From NCBI GenBank assembly GCA_016201105.1, contig JACQDN010000013.1, positions 1 through 64,000 of the forward strand: a stretch of 64,000 nucleotides of DNA. Reading direction: 5' to 3'. The stretch comes from Pseudomonadota bacterium. Its GTDB lineage: Bacteria > Pseudomonadota > Alphaproteobacteria > Micropepsales > Micropepsaceae. Shown here piece by piece: positions 25,587-34,444 of this stretch (positions are counted from its first letter, which is position 1; each line of letters begins with the position of its first letter). Made by a program: the position numbers and the translations under genes. The notes beneath the pieces were generated by a model. That model ran no database searches and was not told the DNA's origin. It saw only the letters and a list, made by a program, of their open reading frames with translations.

Positions 25587-25611
25587 GGGGGCCCTTCGCG
25601 GCCCCTTTTTC
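25587..25611 (+). terminator. rho-independent terminator
   Basis: The GGGGCC (25588-25593) / GGCCCC (25600-25605) stem with a CTTCGC loop is followed by TTTTTC, 9 bp after the methyltransferase stop. Confidence 0.85.
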
Positions 25612-25656
25612 ATCCCCCGCGTTTTGCTGTAAGTCCGTGCGAGCAATCGTTGCCGG

Positions 25657-25851
25657 ATGGATGTCATGCCGCTGGAAATGCGAGAGAAGTGCGAGCGATG
25701 CGAAACGCCGCTCGGCAAGGATTCCGACGCAGCCCATATCTGCAGCTATGAATGCACCTTCTGCGCGAAATGCACCGGGGAGATGGGCGGCCGCTGCCCC
25801 AACTGCGGCGGCGAATTGCTCCGCCGGCCGCGCCGCATACCGCGCACGTAG
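25657..25851 (+). CDS. DUF1272 domain protein
   Basis: Zinc-binding-type protein of 64 residues with eight cysteines: KCERCETPL, HICSYECTFCAKC and RCPNCGGEL, matching the DUF1272 family. It ends in a basic RRPRRIPRT tail. It is likely a small treble-clef or zinc-ribbon protein of unknown function. The stop lies 3 bp before rlmJ, so the two are probably co-transcribed. Confidence 0.88.
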   Translation: MDVMPLEMREKCERCETPLGKDSDAAHICSYECTFCAKCTGEMGGRCPNCGGELLRRPRRIPRT

Positions 25852-25854
25852 CTC

Positions 25855-26688
25855 ATGAACTATCGCCACTCTTATCACGCCGGAAATTTTGCCGATGTGC
25901 TGAAGCATGTGGCACTCGTGTCGACCCTTCTGCATCTGAGAAAGAAGGACAAGCCCTTCGCCGTGATCGACACGCATGCGGGCAGGGGGCTGTACGATCT
26001 TGGCGGCGCCGAAGCGGAAAAGACCGGCGAGGCGGAGTTTGGCATCGAAAGACTGCGCGGCCTTGCGACCGGCAATGCCGCGCTGTCCACTTATCTCGAC
26101 ATCGCGAAAAGTTTTGGCGCCGATCGCTATCCCGGCTCGCCGTTGATTGCCGAGAGGCTGCTTCGCACCGGTGACCGCCTCGTCGCCGTCGAAAAACACC
26201 CCGAAGAATTCGCCGCGCTCTCCGCCGTGCTCAAAGGTGCCAAACCGGTGCGAGCTGACGGCTATGAGCGCTTGCCTGCGCTGCTCCCGCCGCCCGAACG
26301 CCGCGGCCTCATCCTCATCGATCCGCCATACGAAGCGCCGGACGAATTTGAGCAACTCGCGCGCGCCTTCGCGTCGGCCTATCGCCGATTCGCAACCGGC
26401 ATTTACCTTCTGTGGTATCCGCTCAAAGCGCGGCAGGACATCGATTCGCTCGGCGGTGAACTTCGTCATGCCGGCGCCACCAGACTTCTCGCGTTGACAC
26501 TGGATGTCGGCAAGCAAACAAACGCGCCGGATGAGCGCCTGTCTTCCGCGGGCCTGTTTGTCGTCAATCCGCCTTTCGGCTTCGATGTGGAAATGCGCGG
26601 CGCGATGGAGGAGATTCTGCCCCTGCTGCGCCAAGGCCCGAAGGCGAGCGCCCGGGTGGATTGGATTGAAGGCGAAGCTCAGAAGTAG
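25855..26688 (+). CDS. rlmJ: 23S rRNA (adenine(2030)-N6)-methyltransferase
   Basis: Protein of 277 residues. The start MNYRHSYHAGNFADVLKHV is the RlmJ hallmark, and the catalytic DPPY lies at 156-159 in LILIDPPYEAPDEF. The enzyme methylates adenine 2030 (E. coli numbering) of 23S rRNA during ribosome assembly. Length and motifs are complete. It follows the DUF1272 gene by 3 bp. Confidence 0.95.
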   Translation: MNYRHSYHAGNFADVLKHVALVSTLLHLRKKDKPFAVIDTHAGRGLYDLGGAEAEKTGEAEFGIERLRGLATGNAALSTYLDIAKSFGADRYPGSPLIAERLLRTGDRLVAVEKHPEEFAALSAVLKGAKPVRADGYERLPALLPPPERRGLILIDPPYEAPDEFEQLARAFASAYRRFATGIYLLWYPLKARQDIDSLGGELRHAGATRLLALTLDVGKQTNAPDERLSSAGLFVVNPPFGFDVEMRGAMEEILPLLRQGPKASARVDWIEGEAQK

Positions 26689-26695
26689 TGTGGAG

Positions 26696-26785
26696 TGGCG
26701 GACAGGGAGGGATTCGAACCCTCGATACGGTTACCCGTATGCCGCATTTCGAGTGCGGTGCTTTCAACCGCTCAGCCACCTGTCC
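26696..26785 (-). tRNA. tRNA-Ser (anticodon CGA)
   Basis: A class II tRNA of 90 nt on the minus strand: acceptor GGACAGG/CCTGTCC, discriminator G, encoded CCA; anticodon loop CTCGAAA on a CCGCA/TGCGG stem (CGA, serine); long variable arm ATACGGGTAACCGTAT; GGTTCGAATCC T-arm. Confidence 0.96.
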
Positions 26786-26912
26786 GTTGGGGGCGGGACC
26801 ATATAGACGCACCTTTTTTCCTGCAAGGCGCGTCCAAACGCAATTGCCAAGCCATCTGCTTTAGGTCGTAGAATTCTCGACTTCGCCGTTCCTACCTGTC
26901 TGAGGACCCCAC

Positions 26913-28079
26913 ATGGATTTCGAACTCTCCGAAGAACATCGGATGCTCAAGGATCTGGTGCGCCACTTTGTCGACGACGAATTGATGCCGCTGGAAGCCG
27001 GCGTTCTGGCGCGTGAGGCGGCAGGGCAGGGCTTGGGCATTGGGCTGGCGGAGCACAAACGAATCGATGAGGTTTCCAAATCGCTCGGGCTTTGGGGGCT
27101 CGATGCGCCGGTGGACGTCGGCGGGACGGATTTGCCGGCGGTAGCGCTGATCGGCGTCAACGAAGAACTCGGCCGCACGGTCACGCCTTACACGCTGCCA
27201 CCGGACTCGCCGAATTTACGCATGTTGATGGCGACGGTGACCGAACGCCAGCGCGAGGCCTATCTGGCGCCTTACGTGCGCGGTGAAACGGTGTCAGCGA
27301 TCGGCATTTCCGAACCCGGCGCCGGCTCTGATCCCGCCGGCATGACGACGCGCGCTGTGCGCGATGGCGAGGACTGGGTGCTCAACGGGCGCAAGATCTG
27401 GATCAGCCGCGCCGATCATGCCGACTTCACCATCGTCATGGCGCTCACCGACAAGGAGAAACGCGCCCGTGGCGGCATCTCGGCGTTTCTCGTCGACAAA
27501 GGCACGCCGGGATTCAACGTGCTGCGCCGCATTCCCATGATCGGGGGCGCGGCCACCTATGAAATCGCGCTCGAAGATTGCCGCGTGGAGGGGTGGAAGC
27601 TTCTGGGCACCGAGGGCCAAGGCTTCGCGCCCATGCAGATCCGGCTTGGCACGCGCCGGCTCGAAATGGCGGCCTGGTCGATCGGCATGGCGCAGCGCGC
27701 GCTCGACATGATGTGCACGTTCGCGCCGCTGCGCGTCACCTTCGGCCAGCCGCTGTCCGAGCGTCAGGCGATTCAATGGTGGGTAGCGGATGCGGCGACC
27801 AAGATTCACGCCACGCGGCTGATGACCTACGATTGCGCGTGGAAACTGGATACCGGCCGCGACGTCCGTCTGGAGATCTCCATGATCAAAGCCTTCGCCA
27901 CCGAGATGGCTTATGAGATCGTCGATCATGCCATGCAGGCGCATGGTGCCATGGGCATGACCAAGGAGCTGCCGTTGCAGCTCATGGCGACCAAGCTTCG
28001 CACCATGCGCATCTATGACGGCCCCACCGAAGTGCACAAATGGGTGGTGGCGCGAAACCTGCTGGGGGCCAAACGATGA
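26913..28079 (+). CDS. acyl-CoA dehydrogenase
   Basis: FAD-dependent dehydrogenase of 388 residues, typical length. The N-terminal helical domain begins MDFELSEEHRMLKDLVRHF; the middle has GISEPGAGSDPAGMTTRA and WVLNGRKIWIS; the C-terminus has the MQAHGAMGMTKELPL and RTMRIYDGPTEVHK segments. It would oxidise acyl-CoA to 2-enoyl-CoA and pass electrons to ETF. The stop overlaps the enoyl-CoA hydratase start by 4 nt (ATGA), indicating coupling for successive beta-oxidation steps. The substrate is not determinable. Confidence 0.93.
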   Translation: MDFELSEEHRMLKDLVRHFVDDELMPLEAGVLAREAAGQGLGIGLAEHKRIDEVSKSLGLWGLDAPVDVGGTDLPAVALIGVNEELGRTVTPYTLPPDSPNLRMLMATVTERQREAYLAPYVRGETVSAIGISEPGAGSDPAGMTTRAVRDGEDWVLNGRKIWISRADHADFTIVMALTDKEKRARGGISAFLVDKGTPGFNVLRRIPMIGGAATYEIALEDCRVEGWKLLGTEGQGFAPMQIRLGTRRLEMAAWSIGMAQRALDMMCTFAPLRVTFGQPLSERQAIQWWVADAATKIHATRLMTYDCAWKLDTGRDVRLEISMIKAFATEMAYEIVDHAMQAHGAMGMTKELPLQLMATKLRTMRIYDGPTEVHKWVVARNLLGAKR

Positions 28080-28861
28080 TCAAGGGAACTTATGGCGAGG
28101 TCTCGCTCGCGCGCGACGGCCATGTGGCCATCCTTGAGATCGACCGGCCACCGCACAATCACGTCACCGTGGAATTGATGCGCGGTCTGGCCGATGCGCT
28201 CGCCGACATCGATGCGGAGCGGGAATTGCGCGCGAGCGTGCTCACCTCCGCGGGCAAGTCCTTCTGCGCCGGCGCCGATCTTGTCGCTCCAACGGGGCTC
28301 GCCAACGCGGGCGGCGGAAGCGGCATCAACGCGCTTTACGTCGAAGCCGTGCGGCTCTTTTCCGCCAAGAAACCGATCGTTGCCGCCATACAGGGCGCCG
28401 CGGTCGGTGCCGGCCTTGGTCTCGCGCTGGTCGCGGATTTTCGCATCGCCGCGCCGGAGGCGCGCTTTACCGCGAACTTCGTCAAGCTTGGTTTTCACCC
28501 GGGGTTCGGAATCACCCATACGCTGCCGCGCGCGATCGGCGAGCAGAAGGCAGCGCTGATGTGCCTCACCGGCCGCAGAGTTAAAGCGGAGGAAGCGCTT
28601 GCCTGGGGCTTGGTCGATGAAATCGCGCCGCTGGAGTCGCTCAAAGAGGCGGCGCTGAAGCTCGCGCACGAGATCGCGGAAAATGCGCCGCTCGCGATTC
28701 AGTCGACGCGGGCCACGATGCGTGCCGAACTCGCGTCAAAAGTGAAAGCGCAGACCGATCTCGAATTCGCGGAACAGAGCGTGCTGCGCAAGACAGCGGA
28801 TTTCGCCGAAGGCATTCGCGCGGTGGCGGAGCGCCGGCCCGGCAACTTTACCGGCGCCTAA
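28076..28861 (+). CDS. enoyl-CoA hydratase/isomerase family protein
   Basis: Crotonase-fold protein of 261 residues. The segments SAGKSFCAGADL (about 57-68) and AAIQGAAVGAGLGLALVADFRIA (about 104-126, described as two parts of the oxyanion hole) are diagnostic. It likely hydrates the enoyl-CoA made by the upstream acyl-CoA dehydrogenase, with which it overlaps by ATGA. ATG 28076 is fixed by that overlap. It may prefer branched or aromatic substrates; there is no direct evidence. Confidence 0.92.
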   Translation: MIKGTYGEVSLARDGHVAILEIDRPPHNHVTVELMRGLADALADIDAERELRASVLTSAGKSFCAGADLVAPTGLANAGGGSGINALYVEAVRLFSAKKPIVAAIQGAAVGAGLGLALVADFRIAAPEARFTANFVKLGFHPGFGITHTLPRAIGEQKAALMCLTGRRVKAEEALAWGLVDEIAPLESLKEAALKLAHEIAENAPLAIQSTRATMRAELASKVKAQTDLEFAEQSVLRKTADFAEGIRAVAERRPGNFTGA

Positions 28862-28863
28862 AC

Positions 28864-29730
28864 ATGCCATTGGGTTCGACCCCAAAGTTGATTGGAATCG
28901 GCGCAATTGTAGTTGCACTTGGAACGGCTGTGTTTCTGCTTTTCAACTCTACCGCGCAAACGGTGGTCGATCGCCCAGGTAAGTCGCTGAAACCGCACCA
29001 TGCAGCAATCGCCAAATCCACGGTTGTAACGCGAACGGCCGTGCGCAAGCCTCAGCCCTCCGCTTTCCAGTCCGAACAAGCCATGACATTCCGCCAACGC
29101 ATGGCGCGCTGGGATCCTTACGTCGAAGAAGCTTCACAGCGTTTCAAAGTCCCGCAAACCTGGATCCGCGCGGTGATGCAGGCGGAAAGCGGCGGGCGCA
29201 CGATGCTGCAAGAAGGCAAACCAATCACCTCCAGCCAAGGCGCCATGGGGCTCATGCAACTCATGCCGGAGACTTATAAAGAGATGCGCGCGGCTTATGG
29301 CCTCGGCAGCGATCCTTACGATCCGCACGACAACATCCTGGCCGCCGGCGCCTATTTGAAAATCCTGAGCGCGAAATACGGCTATCCCACGATGTTCGCC
29401 GCCTACAATGACGGGCCGGGAAATCTGGAGGACCGGTTGTTCGGAGCCGGATTGCTGCCACAGGAGACCCGTGACTATTTGAGCAGCGTCACGCTCGCGG
29501 TGGAAAAAGGAATCGGCAAATCGGGGCGCAATCTTGCCCGCCTCACGCGCCCTAACGGAGAACCCGCCATGATCGATGCCGCCTCGGTGGTGTCCGTGCG
29601 CGCGGCCTTCGCGGGCGAATACGCGCCTGGCGTCCAAACAGTCATCACCATCGGCAGGAAAAGGCAGGGTGTCGTCGAACCGCTCGCCCGTGCCAAAGCA
29701 ATTTTGCGCGCGCATGGCGCGGCGGTGTAG
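28864..29730 (+). CDS. lytic transglycosylase, SLT domain
   Basis: Protein of 288 residues: an N-terminal membrane segment (about 8-30), a proline/basic linker, then an SLT domain (about 85-210) with the catalytic Glu108 in MQAESGGR, SSQGAMGLMQLMPET and MFAAYNDGPGNLE. It cleaves peptidoglycan glycan strands with formation of an anhydro end, tethered to the inner membrane or released into the periplasm. The start lies 2 bp after the hydratase stop, but the function is unrelated. Confidence 0.9.
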   Translation: MPLGSTPKLIGIGAIVVALGTAVFLLFNSTAQTVVDRPGKSLKPHHAAIAKSTVVTRTAVRKPQPSAFQSEQAMTFRQRMARWDPYVEEASQRFKVPQTWIRAVMQAESGGRTMLQEGKPITSSQGAMGLMQLMPETYKEMRAAYGLGSDPYDPHDNILAAGAYLKILSAKYGYPTMFAAYNDGPGNLEDRLFGAGLLPQETRDYLSSVTLAVEKGIGKSGRNLARLTRPNGEPAMIDAASVVSVRAAFAGEYAPGVQTVITIGRKRQGVVEPLARAKAILRAHGAAV

Positions 29731-29946
29731 CGGTCGTGGCGGCGCGTTTTGGCCGATGGCGAACTCATCGGCCGCGAGATATCGAAAATATCTCATCCCA
29801 AGATCGCATCTGCGATGGAGCGTTCTTTGATTATCCACCGCTATAATCGTACCATGTGGTGAGCGCAGAGGCTGTGCTCCAACCCTGGTTGACGTCTTCA
29901 CGATTGAGACATTTGATCTACTCGAACGCTGCAGTACGGAAAGAGC
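29731..29946. other. intergenic region with two hairpins
   Basis: It holds a perfect 8-bp stem GGCCGATG (29751-29758)/CATCGGCC (29766-29773) and a second GAGATAT/ATATCTC stem nearby, then unremarkable sequence up to the next gene. Neither has a T-tract. The first may mark the end of the acyl-CoA dehydrogenase-to-transglycosylase transcript. Confidence 0.5.
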
Positions 29947-31128
29947 ATGCAACCCACCCCAGAGAACGCGCAGGCGCTCGCCCGAGCAGGGCAAGATGCT
30001 CTGCGAAGAGGCGATGCGTCCGGCGCGCGCGAACTTTTCTCACGGGCCGTGGCTGGAGGGCGTGCCGATTCGAACGCCTGGTTTGGTCTGGCGATGGCGT
30101 GCCGTGCTCTAAACGACGATTCCGGCAAAGTCGCCGCGCTCGACCGAGCTCTCGAAATAGACCCACGAAATATGCGCGCGTTGATGCTTAAAGCGGACCA
30201 TTTCGCAAATAGCGGCGATAACCGCGCCGCAGCGTCTTTCTATCGCATGGTCCTTCGGGTTGCACCACCGCCGGCGCAACTGCCGCCCGATCTCGCTCAA
30301 GACGTGCGCCGCGCGCAGGCGATGAGCGATCAATATGCAGGAGAATACGCGTCCTTTCTTCGAGAGCATCTATCGAAGAAAGGATTCGACGAGAAGCACT
30401 CCAGCAGTCGCTTTACGCAATCGTTGGATTTGATGCTCGGCAAGAAGCGGCTCTATCTGCAAGAACCGCGAGTCTACTATTTTCCTGAGCTTCCCCAAAT
30501 TCAATTTTATGATCGCAAGACATTCCCGTGGCTGGATGCAGTCGAAGCGGCAACCGCGGATATCCGCGTCGAGCTTCTCGAGGTCCTGAAAATTGGGAAT
30601 GCTTTTTCACCCTATGTTGAAAGCAATTCCGCTCGCCCAATGTTGGACGATCATGGAATGGCAGGTAACCCCAATTGGGGCGCTTTCTATCTTCACAAAG
30701 ACGGCATGATCGTGACCGAGAACGCCGCGCGCTGTCCCAATACTCTTGCCGCTCTTAAAGATGCGCCCCTTGCGAACATTAAGCACCGCACGCCCTCGAT
30801 TATGTTTTCCATGCTGCGTCCAGGCGCCAGAATTCCGTCACACAATGGGTTCATCAACGCCCGTTTGATATGTCATTTGCCGCTGATTGTCCCTGGAAAG
30901 TGCGGCTTTCGAGTGGGAAACGATGTACGTGAATGGGAGGAGGGCAAGGCTTGGGTCTTCGACGATACAGTTCAGCACGAAGCCTGGAACGACAGCGACA
31001 AAATTCGCGTTATTCTGCTTTTCGATATCTGGCGGCCGGAGCTTTCGGAAGAAGAGCGCTCGCTTGTTTCCGCAATGTTCGAAGTAATAGATTCATACGG
31101 TCAAAAACAACCGGCGTGGGAGATGTGA
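29947..31128 (+). CDS. TPR protein with aspartyl/asparaginyl beta-hydroxylase domain
   Basis: Protein of 393 residues. Residues 1-110 form tetratricopeptide-like repeats (NAQALARAGQDALRRGD, NAWFGLAMACRALND); residues about 190-365 form the 2-oxoglutarate/Fe(II) hydroxylase domain with His299 in RIPSHNGFINARL and His344 in VFDDTVQHEAWN as the two iron ligands expected for the AspH family. It would hydroxylate Asp/Asn of a protein or small molecule in the cytoplasm. Bacterial substrates are mostly unknown. Confidence 0.88.
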   Translation: MQPTPENAQALARAGQDALRRGDASGARELFSRAVAGGRADSNAWFGLAMACRALNDDSGKVAALDRALEIDPRNMRALMLKADHFANSGDNRAAASFYRMVLRVAPPPAQLPPDLAQDVRRAQAMSDQYAGEYASFLREHLSKKGFDEKHSSSRFTQSLDLMLGKKRLYLQEPRVYYFPELPQIQFYDRKTFPWLDAVEAATADIRVELLEVLKIGNAFSPYVESNSARPMLDDHGMAGNPNWGAFYLHKDGMIVTENAARCPNTLAALKDAPLANIKHRTPSIMFSMLRPGARIPSHNGFINARLICHLPLIVPGKCGFRVGNDVREWEEGKAWVFDDTVQHEAWNDSDKIRVILLFDIWRPELSEEERSLVSAMFEVIDSYGQKQPAWEM

Positions 31129-31267
31129 TCTGAAATGGTGGTGAAATTGCGATGAAGACACCCATGCAAGCAATCATCGCTATCCGAACATCGTGTGGAT
31201 GCCTCAAGTAAGTTGACAAGCGCGGCAGTCCGCGCAAGTGAATAGGCGTTCTCGGGAGCAAAGATCG

Positions 31268-31786
31268 ATGCGGGTTATAGCAATAGCCACGGCCATGATC
31301 GCGGCGTTCGGCGTATTCGCGCTGGCAGGCTGCGACAACAACAAAGACAGCAAAAAGGAGATCGCGGACGTGCCGCAAGCGAATTACGACCTCAGTGCTG
31401 CGTCCAACGCGAAATTCCTGAAGGACAATGCCGCCAAGGCGGGCGTGACGACGCTGCCCAGCGGCCTGCAATATCGCGTCATCAAATCGGGCAGCGGCAA
31501 GTCTCCACGCGGCGGCGATCTCGTCACCGTCACCTACAAAGGCTGGCTCATTACCGGCAAGGTGTTTGATCAAACACAACCCGGCCAGACGGCGCAGTTT
31601 CCCGCCAACCGCTTGATTGCCGGCTGGGTCGAAGCGCTGCAGCGCATGAAAGAGGGCGACGAGTGGGAACTCGTCATCCCGTCCGAGCTTGGTTACGGCG
31701 AGCAAGGCGCGGGCGCCGACATTCCGCCCAACCAGGTTCTCGTCTTCGACATGCAGCTGCTGCAAGTGACGCCGGCGCCGCAATAA
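31268..31786 (+). CDS. FKBP-type peptidyl-prolyl isomerase, lipoprotein
   Basis: Protein of 172 residues with a lipobox ALAGC (Cys22) after a hydrophobic signal, then an FKBP domain: LPSGLQYRVIKSG, GDLVTVTYKGWLITGKVFDQT, GWVEALQRMKEGDEWELVIP and LGYGEQG. It should catalyse proline cis-trans isomerisation in the periplasm, anchored to a membrane. ATG 31268 is chosen because the lipoprotein signal starts there. It lies 3 bp upstream of dusB, probably by chance. Confidence 0.92.
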   Translation: MRVIAIATAMIAAFGVFALAGCDNNKDSKKEIADVPQANYDLSAASNAKFLKDNAAKAGVTTLPSGLQYRVIKSGSGKSPRGGDLVTVTYKGWLITGKVFDQTQPGQTAQFPANRLIAGWVEALQRMKEGDEWELVIPSELGYGEQGAGADIPPNQVLVFDMQLLQVTPAPQ

Positions 31787-31789
31787 CCA

Positions 31790-32797
31790 ATGCCCGGTTT
31801 TTCCATAGACAATATATGGATTGACAGCCGCGTGCTCATCGCGCCGATGACGGGCGTGTCCGATCTGCCGTTCCGCCGCGCGGCATCGAAACTGGGCGCC
31901 GCTTACGTCGCCACGGAGATGGTCGCCTGCGAAAGTTTTGCGCGCGGACGCCCCGATGTCGTGCGTCGTGCCGCGGTCGGCGACGGACTTCCGTTGATGG
32001 TGATTCAACTCGTCGGACGCGAGCCGCATTGGTTGGCGCGAGGCGCCAAACTTGCCGAACAGGCCGGCGCGCACATCATCGACATCAATATGGGATGTCC
32101 CGCAAAGGAAGTGACAGGCGCGCTTTCGGGATCGGCACTGATGCGCGATCTCGATCTTGCCGAACGCCTGATCGAGGCAACCGTCAATGCCACGATGTGC
32201 CCCGTGACATTGAAGATGCGGCTTGGCTGGGACGATGATTCCAGAAACGCGCCGAAACTTGCCTCGCACGCCCAACGCCTCGGCGTCAAAGCGATCACCG
32301 TGCACGGCCGTACGCGTCAGCAATTCTATAAAGGCGCGGTCGATTGGCGCGCGGTGGCCGAGGTGAAGGCCGCCGTCGGAATTCCAGTCATCGTCAACGG
32401 CGACGTTGTCGATGACGTCTCCGCGCGCGAAGCTCTTCGACACTCAAACGCCGATGCGGTGATGATCGGCCGTGGAGCCTATGGCCGTCCCTGGATCGCC
32501 TCCGCGATCGATCGCGCACTGCAAACCGGTACCGCGATGCTCGAACCCGATCTCACCACGCGCCTCGCCATCGCGCTCGATCATTTGCAGGACAGCTTGC
32601 GCTTCTACGGCGACGACTTCGGCCTTCGCATTTTCCGCAAGCATCTGGGCTGGTACATCGAGAACGCCCCAACGGCTCGTGCTCCCGAGACCCGCCGCGC
32701 CATGAAGGCCCAGCTGTGCCGGCTGACGTCCGCAAAAGAGTTGGGAATAGCTCTTAATGCCTTGTGGCGAGACGAAAATTTGCCATTGGCTGCCTGA
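31790..32797 (+). CDS. dusB: tRNA-dihydrouridine synthase, DusB-like
   Basis: Flavoenzyme of 335 residues. The N-terminal IAPMTGVSDLPFRR, catalytic Cys103 in NMGCPAKEVTG, ITVHGRTRQQFYKG and VMIGRGAYGRPW mark a Dus enzyme. The TIM barrel reduces uridines in tRNA. In alphaproteobacteria the DusB type is often linked to ntrB; here the neighbours are a PPIase and a PEP mutase-like enzyme, so the DusB subfamily call is from sequence only. Confidence 0.9.
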   Translation: MPGFSIDNIWIDSRVLIAPMTGVSDLPFRRAASKLGAAYVATEMVACESFARGRPDVVRRAAVGDGLPLMVIQLVGREPHWLARGAKLAEQAGAHIIDINMGCPAKEVTGALSGSALMRDLDLAERLIEATVNATMCPVTLKMRLGWDDDSRNAPKLASHAQRLGVKAITVHGRTRQQFYKGAVDWRAVAEVKAAVGIPVIVNGDVVDDVSAREALRHSNADAVMIGRGAYGRPWIASAIDRALQTGTAMLEPDLTTRLAIALDHLQDSLRFYGDDFGLRIFRKHLGWYIENAPTARAPETRRAMKAQLCRLTSAKELGIALNALWRDENLPLAA

Positions 32798-32837
32798 CCC
32801 ACAACGATCCGATGGAGCTCATCAAAAAAGAGTGCGA

Positions 32838-33710
32838 ATGACGATGGCCGAAACGTTCGACGATCTTCTAAAAAGTTCGGAACTGCTCATTCTGCCCGGC
32901 GCTTTTGACTCGCTTTCCGCGCGCCTTGCCGTACGCGCGGGCGCGCGCGCCGTATATATGACCGGCTTCGGCGTTGTCGGCGCGAGTTTCGGCGTGCCGG
33001 ATATTGGCCTCATCGGTCCGGAGCAGATGACCGAGCGGGTTTTCTCCATTGCGGCTTCCATCGCCCCAGTCCCCCTGATCGCCGACGGAGACAACGGTCA
33101 CGGCAACGTGCTCAATGCTGCACCGTTTGCGCAGGCTTACGAGAAGGCAGGCGCGCAAGCCATCCAGCTGGAGGACCAGGTCTCGCCCAAACGCTGCGGC
33201 CACATGGAAGGCAAGGAAGTTGTTCCTGTTGCCGATGCAGCGGCCAAGATTCGCGCCGCGGTTTCCGCCCGCGCGAATACGGCATTCAAGATCATCGCGC
33301 GCACCGACGCGCGCGCCACGCACGATCTTGCAGAAGCTCTGCGCCGCGGCGAGGCCTTTCTCAAAGCCGGCGCAGACGTTCTCTTCATCGAGGCGCCGCA
33401 ATCTGAAGGCGAATTGCGCAAGATCGGCGAGACGTTCAGGGGAACGCCGCTGCTCGCCAATCTGGTGGAAGACGGCAAGACGCCTTGGGCGACGCCGGCA
33501 GCGCTAAAAGCCTATGGCTACAAGATCGCGCTTTATCCGATTTCCGCTTTGCTCGTGGCGGCGAAACGCCTGGAAGTATTTTATGCCGCGCTGCTCTCGT
33601 CGCCAGCGCCTGAGCCGCAAAAGGATCGCGTCAGCTTTGCCCACTACAACGATATCGTAGACCTTCCGGAGCTCAGAAAACGCGCCATCGCGAGCGAATT
33701 CGAACTCTAG
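32838..33710 (+). CDS. isocitrate lyase/PEP mutase superfamily enzyme
   Basis: TIM-barrel enzyme of 290 residues. DGDNGHGN at 83-90 gives the Mg2+ aspartates, LEDQVSPKRCGHMEGKEVVP (about 111-130) the catalytic cysteine loop (KRCGH), and LIARTDAR-like KIIARTDARA follows. Family members are methylisocitrate lyase, oxaloacetate decarboxylase, carboxyvinyl-carboxyphosphonate mutase and relatives. Oxaloacetate decarboxylase or a 2-methylisocitrate lyase-like cleavage fits, but prp genes are absent nearby. ATG 32838 is chosen from homologous N-termini. Confidence 0.87.
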   Translation: MTMAETFDDLLKSSELLILPGAFDSLSARLAVRAGARAVYMTGFGVVGASFGVPDIGLIGPEQMTERVFSIAASIAPVPLIADGDNGHGNVLNAAPFAQAYEKAGAQAIQLEDQVSPKRCGHMEGKEVVPVADAAAKIRAAVSARANTAFKIIARTDARATHDLAEALRRGEAFLKAGADVLFIEAPQSEGELRKIGETFRGTPLLANLVEDGKTPWATPAALKAYGYKIALYPISALLVAAKRLEVFYAALLSSPAPEPQKDRVSFAHYNDIVDLPELRKRAIASEFEL

Positions 33711-33751
33711 CTGTCTTGCGACTCGAACAAGTGACGGGCACACTTCAACGC

Positions 33752-34444
33752 ATGGAGGCGCGGCTTTCCAAAGTTGTGCGAAGCGTCTTGAGAGCCAGCG
33801 CACTATCGCTGGCCGCGATGCTTTTGTTCTTGCTCCCGGTCCGAGGCCAGACCGTCTATTGGGAATTGGAGCCGACCAAGGACGCGGCTGCCAGCATCGG
33901 AACATTCACCGCGGTGGGCGGCAAGACCACGCCGGACGGCGTGAACTTCACGCTCAAGAACAACAATATCGGCATGCCGCTTGTGATGACGCTCATTTCG
34001 AAAACCGCGTCGTCCCGTTTGCATCTTTCGGCTTTCAAGGAAGCAGAGCCCTTCCTGGAAAAGGACACCGATAGCTCAGGCCGCCTCGTCGTCAAATTCC
34101 GCACCGGCGACGACATGCGGTTCAGGATCACAGGGCCTGCCGGCGCGGACTATCAGCTATCCGTCTGGCGCGGGCCCGAAATCAAACTTCCGGAGGCAAC
34201 GCCGGTTGTGTCGATGGATTCGGTCATCGGCAAGAACGCAGCCGAGGCGGCACCGAACACGATGGTGAACCGTACCGACGTGCAGTCCCCGCAGCGCTCC
34301 ACAGCAAACGAAGAGAAGGCTTCGGGCGGCTCTGGCACGCTGATCTACGTATTGCTTTCGGCCATTCTTGTTGCTCTGGGCGCGATCGCTTTCCTGATCT
34401 ATCGCGGCCAAGCGCTCAACCGGAACAAGGGGAAGCAGGAATGA
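33752..34444 (+). CDS. uncharacterised envelope protein with C-terminal membrane anchor
   Basis: Not recognised. About 230 residues: an N-terminal signal-like segment (ASALSLAAMLLFLLPVRGQ), a beta-rich extracytoplasmic domain of about 110 residues, a low-complexity Ser/Asn/Glu linker, and one C-terminal transmembrane helix (LIYVLLSAILVALGAIAFLIY) with a short basic tail. It is therefore predicted to be anchored with most of its mass in the periplasm. The stop overlaps the next start by 4 nt, so it works with that secreted protein. The start is uncertain (upstream alternatives are TTG/GTG). Confidence 0.72.
   Translation: MEARLSKVVRSVLRASALSLAAMLLFLLPVRGQTVYWELEPTKDAAASIGTFTAVGGKTTPDGVNFTLKNNNIGMPLVMTLISKTASSRLHLSAFKEAEPFLEKDTDSSGRLVVKFRTGDDMRFRITGPAGADYQLSVWRGPEIKLPEATPVVSMDSVIGKNAAEAAPNTMVNRTDVQSPQRSTANEEKASGGSGTLIYVLLSAILVALGAIAFLIYRGQALNRNKGKQE

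Noticed and set aside
31010-32443. Long minus-strand open frame over FKBP and DusB
   Set aside because: It overlaps two well-supported genes and shows no domain; it is a shadow of high-GC codon use.
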